The notes beneath the pieces were generated by a model. The model saw nothing but the letters and a program-made list of their open reading frames with translations. It searched no databases and had not been told where the DNA came from. Below are positions 6,863 to 12,656 of a stretch of 17,313 nt of DNA, piece after piece. The stretch comes from CBIFWW01 sp966186435 (GTDB taxonomy: Bacteria; Pseudomonadota; Gammaproteobacteria; Enterobacterales; Enterobacteriaceae), in the NCBI GenBank assembly GCA_966186435.1, contig CBIFWW010000069.1, positions 1-17,313 on the forward strand. Reading direction: 5' to 3'. Made by a program: the position numbers and the translations under genes. Every line of letters begins with the position of its first letter. The first letter of the stretch is position 1.

Positions 6863-7696
6863 TTATGGCAGCGCTTTTAAAAAGCCGCTGATTAACTGGA
6901 TAAAGTTGTGACGGGAAAGCTGGGCCGCCGCCAGGGTTTGGTCATGGGAGAGGGTGACATCCCCCAGCCCCTCGGCCAGATTAGTAATGGCAGAAACCGC
7001 CACCACTTTCAGGCCACAATGGCGGGCGGCGATAACTTCAGGCACCACCGACATCCCTACCACGTCACCGCCAATGATTTGCATCATGCGGATCTCGGCG
7101 GCAGTTTCGAAGTTCGGCCCCGGATAGGAAACAAACACCCCTTCGGAGAGCGGGAAACCTGCCTGTTTGGCTACGGCCTGTAGCTGCTGACGCAGCCCGG
7201 CATCGTAGGCGTTAGCCAGGGTAAAGAACCGATCGCCATAGCGATCGTCGTTTGGCCCTACCATCGGGGTGCCCGGCATGGTGTTGATATGGTCTTTCAG
7301 GGCTACCAGGCTGCCCACGCCCACCTCCAGGCGCAGGGAACCGGCGGCATTGGTAGAGAACAGGATTTCACATCCCAGCAGTTTGAAAGTGCGCACCGCC
7401 GCCGTCATCACCGACATGCCCCGGCCTTCATAGAAATGGCCCCGGCCTTTCATGCAAGCTACCGGCACCCCATTGAGATGGCCTAACACCAGTTCCCCGG
7501 CATGGCCGTGTACTGTACTGATGGGGAAGCCGGGCAGTTTGGTATAGCTGATTGCCACCGGGTTGGTGAGCTGCTCAGCCAATTCCCCGAGGCCAGAGCC
7601 AAGGATAATGGCGACCCGTGGTGTGAAATCAGGTTTGGCGGCGCGAATAATCTCCACGCAGTATTCTGGATAATGGCTGCTGTAGCATGAATTCAT
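6863..7696 (-). CDS. xapA: Purine nucleoside phosphorylase XapA (xanthosine phosphorylase)
   Basis: Phosphorylase of the 'mammalian-type' purine nucleoside phosphorylase family, unrelated in active-site detail to DeoD. E. coli XapA accepts xanthosine as well as inosine and guanosine, yielding base and ribose-1-phosphate. The length of 277 residues equals E. coli XapA. Motifs in order: phosphate loop LGSGLGELA (32-40), HGHAGELVLG (63-72), KGRGHFYEGRG (83-93), NAAGSL (116-121), SYPGPNFETAAEIRMM (190-205; Tyr191, Glu197), MSVVPEV (215-221) and ITN with Asn239. The ATG at 7696 has an AAGGGA site. Only the first ~15 residues differ from the E. coli sequence I recall. First gene of xapAB, with a 239-bp structured region upstream. 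Confidence 0.95.
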   Translation of the reverse strand: MNSCYSSHYPEYCVEIIRAAKPDFTPRVAIILGSGLGELAEQLTNPVAISYTKLPGFPISTVHGHAGELVLGHLNGVPVACMKGRGHFYEGRGMSVMTAAVRTFKLLGCEILFSTNAAGSLRLEVGVGSLVALKDHINTMPGTPMVGPNDDRYGDRFFTLANAYDAGLRQQLQAVAKQAGFPLSEGVFVSYPGPNFETAAEIRMMQIIGGDVVGMSVVPEVIAARHCGLKVVAVSAITNLAEGLGDVTLSHDQTLAAAQLSRHNFIQLISGFLKALP

Positions 7697-7739
7697 GGTA
7701 TTCCCTTAGTGAGTTCCGGCGAGTGACCTCTGTGGTTAT

Positions 7740-7853
7740 ATCCCCCCATCCCACGCTTTAACCAATACCGTTTTGCCGCCGGATCGATAGCGCTTCGCTA
7801 TCGATCAACGGATGCGGCGCGGGGGCGGTGAATCATCGCCATTAAGGGGGGAT
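7740..7853. promoter_or_regulatory. Structured region upstream of xapA with nested inverted repeats
   Basis: Three symmetric elements are nested here: an outer 8-bp inverted repeat (ATCCCCCC at 7740-7747 with GGGGGGAT at 7846-7853); a 25-bp perfect palindrome with 11-bp arms and a 3-bp centre (7782-7806); and a 17-bp pseudo-palindrome GGCGGTGAATCATCGCC (7824-7840). A possible -10 for xapA is TATAAC on the minus strand near 7736-7741, without a good -35, as expected for an activated promoter. XapR binding here is a guess from context. No gene is visible between 7697 and 7902. Confidence 0.45.
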
Positions 7854-7902
7854 TATTTCGATGGAATGGAAAAGTGCAGTAACGGCAGGGAAAGGAAACA
7901 GA

Positions 7903-7929
7903 TATAAAAATCCCCACCGTAGCGGGGAT
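7903..7929 (-). terminator. Terminator of the CNT transporter gene, UNCG loop
   Basis: On the minus strand an 8-bp stem with one G-U pair (7922-7929 with 7910-7917) is capped by C-UACG-G, a UNCG tetraloop, and followed by TTTTTATATC. It begins 6-7 nt after the stop codon. The transporter transcript should therefore end before xapA. Confidence 0.87.
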
Positions 7930-7935
7930 ACCAGA

Positions 7936-9213
7936 TTACATTGCCAGGAATAGCCCGGCGATAGTGGCGCTCATCAGGTTTGAAAGTGTCCCCGCTGCCA
8001 CGGCTTTTAAGCCGAGCTGGGCAATTTCATGACGGCGGTTCGGGGCCATGCTCCCCAGGCCACCAATCAGAATGGCGATGGAAGAGAGATTGGCGAAGCC
8101 GCATAAAGCAAAGGAAATAATCGCCTTGGTATGGTCGGAAATGACCTGTAGGCCTGCGGCAGCCACCGCGGCATCCGGCTTGAGGTATTCACCAAAGTTC
8201 ATGTAGGCCACAAACTCATTAATGATCAGTTTCTGGCCGATAAAGGAGCCAGCCACCATGGCCTCACTCCACGGTACGCCAATCACCCAAGCCAGTGGGG
8301 AGAATATCCAGCCCAGGATCAGCTGTAATGAAAGCTGCGGATAATCAAACCATCCGCCGATACCGGAAAGCATACCGTTCAATAGGGCAATCAGCGCCAC
8401 AAAGGCCAGCAGCATTGCCCCGACGTTCAGCGCCAGCTGCATCCCTGATGCCGCACCGGAAGCCGCCGCATCCAGCACATTAGACGGTTTGTCTGGCTGA
8501 GCCAGATCCCCTTCCAGTGACGGAGAGTCATTCGGGACTTCCGTTTCCGGGATAATAATTTTGGCAAATAACAGGCCGCCCGGTGCCGCCATAAAGGACG
8601 CGGCAATCAGGTACTCCAGCGGCACTCCCATCTGGGCATAGCCCGCCAGTACCGAACCGGCTACCGATGCCAGGCCGCCACACATTACGGCAAACAATTC
8701 GGAGCGGGTCATGGTGGCAATATAGGGCCGCACCACTAGCGGGGCTTCGGTCTGGCCGACAAAGATATTGGCGGTAGCAGATAAGGATTCGGTACGGGAG
8801 GTCTTCAGCAGCTTACGCAGGCCACCGCCGAGGATACGGATCACCAACTGCATGATGCCGAGGTAGTACAGCACGGCAATCAATGAGGAGAAGAACACAA
8901 TTACCGGCAGCACTCGCAGGGCAAAGATAAACCCACCGCCGCCAAATACTTCAAACATTTTATCGGAGACCAGTCCCCCGAACAGGAAGCCAATCCCTTC
9001 ATTCCCATAAGAGATAACGTGGGAGACCCCTTCCGACATCCCCAGCAGGATCTTACGGCCCACGGGAACATAAAGGATCAGCGCGCCGATCCCGACTTGA
9101 AGCAGCCAGGCACCGATGACAGTGCGAATGTTTATGGCTTTACGATTGCTGGATAGCAATACTGCGATTAGCATCAGGACGAACATCCCGACCAGACCCA
9201 TGAGGATTTGCAT
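7936..9213 (-). CDS. Concentrative nucleoside transporter (NupC/CNT family)
   Basis: Inner-membrane nucleoside transporter of the CNT family, 425 residues. It resembles the Vibrio cholerae CNT of known structure more than E. coli NupC or NupX, by memory of those sequences. The N-terminus (LVGMFVLMLIAVLLSSNRKAINIRT, split here as segments around residues 6-31) and the block NIFVGQTEAPLVVRP (149-163) are near-identical. Asn149, Val152 and Ser183, the sodium site of the Vibrio protein, and the base-binding Gly153-Gln154-Thr155-Glu156 are kept. So are NEF (332-334) and the ribose-binding Asn375/Ser378 region (SFALCGFANLSSIA). Na+-coupled uptake is thus likely. Own promoter with two CRP sites and its own terminator, so it is a single-gene unit heading the nucleoside block. 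Confidence 0.93.
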   Translation of the reverse strand: MQILMGLVGMFVLMLIAVLLSSNRKAINIRTVIGAWLLQVGIGALILYVPVGRKILLGMSEGVSHVISYGNEGIGFLFGGLVSDKMFEVFGGGGFIFALRVLPVIVFFSSLIAVLYYLGIMQLVIRILGGGLRKLLKTSRTESLSATANIFVGQTEAPLVVRPYIATMTRSELFAVMCGGLASVAGSVLAGYAQMGVPLEYLIAASFMAAPGGLLFAKIIIPETEVPNDSPSLEGDLAQPDKPSNVLDAAASGAASGMQLALNVGAMLLAFVALIALLNGMLSGIGGWFDYPQLSLQLILGWIFSPLAWVIGVPWSEAMVAGSFIGQKLIINEFVAYMNFGEYLKPDAAVAAAGLQVISDHTKAIISFALCGFANLSSIAILIGGLGSMAPNRRHEIAQLGLKAVAAGTLSNLMSATIAGLFLAM

Positions 9214-9263
9214 ACAGATTCCCTGTGTATTATGAATTCTTTCCGCCGAGGCGGTGCGGGCGA

Positions 9264-9304
9264 ATTATAACGGGAGCTTGGTTAGAAATGATGCAGCTGT
9301 CACA
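9264..9304 (-). promoter_or_regulatory. Promoter of the CNT gene with proximal CRP site
   Basis: A perfect TATAAT on the minus strand (9269-9264) puts the start of transcription near 9257. No good -35 is present. Instead TGATG-N6-TCACA (9289-9304), with one perfect CRP half-site, is centred about 40 bp upstream of the start, the class II activator position. GGTTAGAA at 9280-9287 looks like one half of a DeoR operator, but the other half is missing. Confidence 0.6.
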
Positions 9305-9340
9305 CAAAGTCGGCAATTGAATGGATGAAAAACTTAAAAG

Positions 9341-9356
9341 AGTGAAGCGACTCACA
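9341..9356 (+). promoter_or_regulatory. Distal CRP site of the CNT promoter
   Basis: AGTGA-N6-TCACA matches nine of ten bases of the CRP consensus. Its centre is 52 bp from that of the proximal site, exactly the distance found at the deoC promoter. The site lies 15 bp past the yjjV stop codon. CytR probably acts between the two sites, but I see no clear CytR octamer there. Confidence 0.62.
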
Positions 9357-9371
9357 TGGCATGGCTAATAG

Positions 9372-10148
9372 TTAAATTCCAAATAATTGGAATGTATTGT
9401 TATTCAATGCCAAAGCCACAGTTTCTGGTGATTCTTGACGCAATTCACACAGTATATCGAAGACTTCTCGCGCCCGCTCTGGTCGGTTTGGCTCCCCTTG
9501 GTGGCCGTTCAACGGCATATCCGGGGCATCGGTTTCCAGCACCAACGCATCCAGCGGCAGCCGAGCCATAACATCCCGAGTTTTAGTGGCGCGTGGATAG
9601 GTAATGGTGCCCCCGACCCCAATAAAATACCCCAAATCGACAAACTTTTTAGCCTGCTGGTAGCTCCCGGCAAAACCATGCACTACCCCAGTTCTCGGCA
9701 GCTGCAACCGCCGCAGGTGCATCCCCAGCTTATCGTGAGTGCGGCGGGAATGAAGGATCACCGGTAGCAAATAACGTTTTGCCAGCTGCAACTGGGCTTC
9801 GAGAACCGCTTCCTGGCGCACAAACTGCGGATCCTCCCGGTACAGATCGAGGCCAATCTCACCGATGGCGACCAGTTTGTTTGGACGTTGGCTGAGGATG
9901 CTTTCAAGACGATCCAGGCAACCGGGTTGATGCTGCTCAATAATAATCGGGTGCAGGCCCAGGGCGGCAAACAGCGCAGGATAACGATGAGCCAGTGACA
10001 ACACCAAATCAAAACGATCGGCCCCCACAGCGGGCACAATGATTCGACGAATCCCGGCGGCGGCGGCTCGTTCAATAGTGGCTTGCTCATTACCGGTAAA
10101 GGGCGGGAAATCAAAGTGGCAGTGGGTATCCGTAAAGGTAAAGCTCAC
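9372..10148 (-). CDS. yjjV: TatD-family metal-dependent hydrolase YjjV
   Basis: Predicted cytosolic metal-dependent phosphoesterase/DNase of the TatD family (TIM barrel, amidohydrolase-like). The physiological substrate of YjjV is not known to me. The protein is 258 residues. Metal ligands are complete: His9 and His11 in DTHCHFDF, Glu97 in GEIGLDL, His133 in ILHSRRTHDK, His157 in VVHGF, and Asp207 in LETDAPDMP. The start is GTG at 10148, overlapping the yjjU stop by 4 nt (GTGA), with an AAGGAT ribosome binding site inside the end of yjjU. Translation is therefore probably coupled. An AT-rich inverted repeat (9376-9393) covers its last codons but is not a convincing terminator; no clear terminator separates it from the CNT promoter. 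Confidence 0.94.
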   Translation of the reverse strand: MSFTFTDTHCHFDFPPFTGNEQATIERAAAAGIRRIIVPAVGADRFDLVLSLAHRYPALFAALGLHPIIIEQHQPGCLDRLESILSQRPNKLVAIGEIGLDLYREDPQFVRQEAVLEAQLQLAKRYLLPVILHSRRTHDKLGMHLRRLQLPRTGVVHGFAGSYQQAKKFVDLGYFIGVGGTITYPRATKTRDVMARLPLDALVLETDAPDMPLNGHQGEPNRPERAREVFDILCELRQESPETVALALNNNTFQLFGI

Positions 10149-11254
10149 GCGCTATCCTTTTGGCTAAAGCCGCCATCATTAGCCTGAGGGGTGTCAACGG
10201 TAGGTAATGAAGCCACGTCGTTGGCGGCCAGCACCGGTGCATTAACCGGCATATTGGTTGGGCTGACGGCGGGCGCACCAACAGGCATCGCCGGGCAAGT
10301 TCGGTGCTGACTGTGGCGCAGCAACGGCGGCTGCTCAGCCAGCATTTTCCCTACTGTCGCCAGGAAGTAGCGGCCACACAGGCGGCCAACTTTGTAATCG
10401 GCCCGCAGCGCCAGTTGGCCGCTGCCTAATGCCATACTTAATAGTGGCCGCGGAGGATAGATCTCAAACACCCGCAGATCGCCCGGTGGTTTATCAATAA
10501 ACTGCTGGATTTCACCATAGCTTAACTCGTGGTGATGCACCAAATTCACCAGCGGTTGCAGGCTGCTCTCGCCAAGCCAACGCTCCATGCGTTTAAACCA
10601 CTGGGGGGTGTAAAACATTTGCGAAGGCACCGTGCGGATCACCACCAGGGTTTCCGCCCCCAGTCTTGCCGCTTCTCGCACCGGAATGGCATCACTAACG
10701 CCGCCATCCAGATAGCGCACCCCATCCAGCGAAACCTCAGTACGGTAAAAGCCCGGGATCGCACTAGAGGCCCGGATGATATCCATCCAGTTGGTTTTCT
10801 GCGGGGTGAAATAGGTGGCACCATAGTCATCACTGCGGCAGGCGCACATCTGGAAAAGTTTGCCGTTATCGAACAACCGATAGGCGTTATTCATCGCTAA
10901 CGGCATTTGATGGGCGGTGGAATCCACCAGCCAATCCAGATCGATCAGGTTACCGCCACGCACAAAGCGCACTGGGTTAAAGAATTCTCGGGTGGTAGTG
11001 TAATGGGTTATTACGCGGTGGGCATAACCCGGTTGGTTGCAGACATAAGCAGACAGGTTTTGCGCCCCGGCGGAAGTCCCAAGAAAAGTATCGAAGGGGT
11101 TAAATCGGGCGCGCATAAACTCGTCCAGAACCCCGGCAGTAAAAATACCTCTTTGCCCACCGCCCTCGCATACCAGAGCTATTTTACCTGAACGGAAGGG
11201 TTGTACCGCTAGCGGCGTGATATTGCCGAGCGTAACCGGAATTCGCTGCCCCAC
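10145..11254 (-). CDS. yjjU: Patatin-like phospholipase YjjU
   Basis: Predicted serine acyl hydrolase of the patatin (RssA/YjjU-like) family, probably acting on lipid esters; its true substrate is unknown to me. The protein is 369 residues, slightly longer than E. coli YjjU (about 357), the difference being in the variable C-terminal tail. The oxyanion motif GGGQRG (31-36), nucleophile motif GTSAG with Ser61 and the catalytic aspartate in DGG (Asp183) are all present, so the active site looks intact. The start is GTG at 11254, which gives the conserved MGQRIPVTLGN; AGGAG lies unusually close, about 2 nt before it. The C-terminal 60 residues are rich in Pro, Ala and Val and poorly conserved. 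Overlaps yjjV by 4 nt in the same operon. Confidence 0.93.
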   Translation of the reverse strand: MGQRIPVTLGNITPLAVQPFRSGKIALVCEGGGQRGIFTAGVLDEFMRARFNPFDTFLGTSAGAQNLSAYVCNQPGYAHRVITHYTTTREFFNPVRFVRGGNLIDLDWLVDSTAHQMPLAMNNAYRLFDNGKLFQMCACRSDDYGATYFTPQKTNWMDIIRASSAIPGFYRTEVSLDGVRYLDGGVSDAIPVREAARLGAETLVVIRTVPSQMFYTPQWFKRMERWLGESSLQPLVNLVHHHELSYGEIQQFIDKPPGDLRVFEIYPPRPLLSMALGSGQLALRADYKVGRLCGRYFLATVGKMLAEQPPLLRHSQHRTCPAMPVGAPAVSPTNMPVNAPVLAANDVASLPTVDTPQANDGGFSQKDSA

Positions 11255-11307
11255 TGCTCCTACCCACTTTTATTGTTGCCAGGTCACTGACTGCGCCTGT
11301 TGACTCT

Positions 11308-11313
11308 ATTATA
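11308..11313 (-). promoter_or_regulatory. -10 element of a yjjUV promoter
   Basis: A perfect TATAAT on the minus strand, about 54 nt before the yjjU start. The corresponding -35 position (11331-11336) falls in the loop of the ytjA terminator and is a poor match. Initiation is likely but weak or activator-dependent. Confidence 0.5.
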
Positions 11314-11315
11314 TG

Positions 11316-11344
11316 CACAAAAGCCAGTCCGTATGGACTGGCTT
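11316..11344 (-). terminator. Terminator of ytjA
   Basis: A perfect 10-bp stem (11321-11330 with 11335-11344) with a 4-nt loop, followed on the minus strand by a short U-run (CTTTTGTG). It lies about 55 nt past the ytjA stop and just before the yjjU promoter. Confidence 0.82.
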
Positions 11345-11398
11345 AGATTAGTTTAGGGTTTATTGCCGATTCCGGCCCCCTTCGCGCTATTCATTACG

Positions 11399-11560
11399 CT
11401 ACGGGCGACGTCGGCCTGTAAACAGGCTGACGAGGAACAAGATAATACCAACCACGAATACGATTTTTGCTGCCCACGCGGCTGTACCAGCCAGGCCACC
11501 AAAACCTAAAGCGGCGGCGATAAGCGCGATCACAAGAAAAATAATGCCCCAACGAAACAT
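11399..11560 (-). CDS. ytjA: Small membrane protein YtjA (DUF1328)
   Basis: A 53-residue protein of the DUF1328/YtjA family, function unknown. It has two hydrophobic segments (about residues 3-21 and 26-47) separated by a Gly/Ala-rich turn (GFGGLAGTAAWAAK), and a basic C-terminal tail GRRRP, so it is probably an inner-membrane hairpin protein. It is nearly identical to the E. coli sequence. The frame is open 15 codons upstream, but the ATG at 11560 gives the family N-terminus MFRWGIIFLVIALIAAALGF and has a strong AAGGAG site. The stop codon is TAG. It follows osmY in the same direction; the pair is also adjacent in E. coli, where osmY is a stress gene, but a shared role is only a guess. Confidence 0.95.
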   Translation of the reverse strand: MFRWGIIFLVIALIAAALGFGGLAGTAAWAAKIVFVVGIILFLVSLFTGRRRP

Positions 11561-11665
11561 AAAGCTCTCCTTACCATAGTGAATTAATCCACTGCCTGAA
11601 GCCAAACGGTACTTTCGGCAGCGTTATTTTTTTTAACTGAATGGTCAAACGGTTACTACTTATAG

Positions 11666-11683
11666 CCCCCGATTTACCGGGGG
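11666..11683 (-). terminator. Hairpin after osmY, weak terminator
   Basis: A 6-bp all-GC stem (11666-11671 with 11678-11683) with a 6-nt loop, about 17 nt past the osmY stop. On the minus strand it is followed by CTATAAG, so there is no U-run. It may stabilise the osmY 3' end or cause partial termination ahead of ytjA. Confidence 0.5.
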
Positions 11684-11699
11684 AAATCCAGTGAATCAA

Positions 11700-12293
11700 T
11701 TACTTAACGTTCAGGTCGTTTTTAACGCTTTTCACACCGTCAATGGCTTTAGCAATAGTTTCTGCGCGCTCTGACTGTGCCTGAGAATCTACCGTACCGC
11801 TAAGCTGCACTACGCCATCATTGGTTTCCACTTTCACTTTACGTGATGGGACAATGTCGTCAGCCAACAGTTTCGCTTTCACTTCACTGGTGGTGGCTGC
11901 GTCGCCGGCATAGCCTTTCATAGATTGATCATTCGCGCCTTTGACGTGAAGCTTGTCACTGACCGACTTAACGCCTTCAACTTTTTTCGCTGCGGCTACG
12001 GCTGCTTCCGCTTGTGACTGGCTTTCAACAAAACCACTCAGCGTGACGACACTTTTCTCGGTTTTTACCGAAATATCGGTGCTCTTAATTGCATCGTGAT
12101 CCACCAGTGCGGCTTTTACCTTGGCAGTGATCGCGCTGTCATCCATAAAGTTGCCAACTTTGTTCATAGAGCTGTCGACTTTCTGCCCTGCGCTATCCAT
12201 GGTTGTACTGGTATCAGCCCAGGCAGCGCCGGTTGCCAGTACAGAACCCATCACAACGGCCAGCATAGTTTTTGAGATTTTAGTCGTATTCAT
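11700..12293 (-). CDS. osmY: Periplasmic osmotic-stress chaperone OsmY
   Basis: Periplasmic protein induced by high salt and stationary phase in E. coli (RpoS regulon), where it acts as a chaperone for exported proteins. The 197 residues start with a clear Sec signal peptide (MNTTKISKTMLAVVMGSVLA), with cleavage expected after AWA at residue 26. Two BON domains follow, at about 52-118 and 132-197, each with the typical ITAKVKAAL/SEVKAKLL helix, a VTLSG or VQLSG strand, and VEGVKSV/IDGVKSV near its end. The linker contains KGYAGD. The ATG at 12293 has an AGGAAT site. The upstream leader is long (see the next entry). The gene lies between prfC and ytjA as in E. coli. Confidence 0.97.
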   Translation of the reverse strand: MNTTKISKTMLAVVMGSVLATGAAWADTSTTMDSAGQKVDSSMNKVGNFMDDSAITAKVKAALVDHDAIKSTDISVKTEKSVVTLSGFVESQSQAEAAVAAAKKVEGVKSVSDKLHVKGANDQSMKGYAGDAATTSEVKAKLLADDIVPSRKVKVETNDGVVQLSGTVDSQAQSERAETIAKAIDGVKSVKNDLNVK

Positions 12294-12614
12294 TGATTCA
12301 TTCCTGTGGTTTGCTCAGCTTTGAGCGCCAGCAACTGCTTGTGGCAGTCTGTAAAATGGCGGCGTCAATCAGGACATCCGCCCGAAAGGGTCATGCTGAT
12401 AATTTGGCCTGCGGGCCTCATAGCAGTTATTTGTTGTGAGATAACAATCCTGGCTGAACACTAAATCCAGATAATCATTAATTATCAATATGATTTAGTA
12501 GCAGCGATTTATCACAATGCTAAATATAGCTCACAAAAATGACTTTGCTGGGGGAGTGATTAAAAAAGCAGCGAATGGGGTAAAAAACCGAGGGAATTAA
12601 GAACTTTCCGTTCA
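12294..12614 (-). promoter_or_regulatory. osmYp: osmY promoter and leader region (non-coding, 363-bp gap)
   Basis: The gap between osmY and prfC (12294-12656) has no credible gene. On the minus strand CTATATT (12529-12523) matches six of seven bases of the RpoS-type -10 CTATACT, which would give a leader of about 220 nt; I recall a similarly long leader for E. coli osmY. Two TTGTGA half-sites, 19 bp apart, flank it (around 12511-12536) and resemble CRP half-sites; CRP is a known repressor of osmY. The leader contains a 5-bp hairpin at 12334-12348. The upstream half (12480-12600) is AT-rich with A-tracts. Confidence 0.42.
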
Positions 12615-12619
12615 ATGGC

Positions 12620-12646
12620 AAAAAAAAAGCGCTGCCAGAGCAGCGC
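12620..12646 (-). terminator. Rho-independent terminator of prfC
   Basis: A perfect 7-bp GC-rich stem (12629-12635 with 12640-12646), 4-nt loop UCUG on the transcribed strand, followed by eight T residues. It begins 10 nt past the prfC stop codon. Confidence 0.95.
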
Positions 12647-12656
12647 CTTATCACGA

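Noticed and set aside
7807..7821. GGATGCGGCG near the xapA palindrome, considered as part of a REP (palindromic extragenic) element
   Set aside because: Only one half of a REP-like core is present, without the matching arm; the adjacent 25-bp palindrome has a different sequence.
9376..9393. ATTCCAA/TTGGAAT hairpin at the end of yjjV as a terminator
   Set aside because: The stem is short and mostly A-T, lies in the last codons, and only a brief TTT follows; termination there would be weak at best.
12432..12449. Sequence TTGTGAGATAACAATC in the osmY upstream region, resembling the lac operator
   Set aside because: It lacks three central bases of the lac operator, so the symmetry is wrong for LacI, and no lac genes are nearby. 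Best read as a chance AT-rich inverted repeat.
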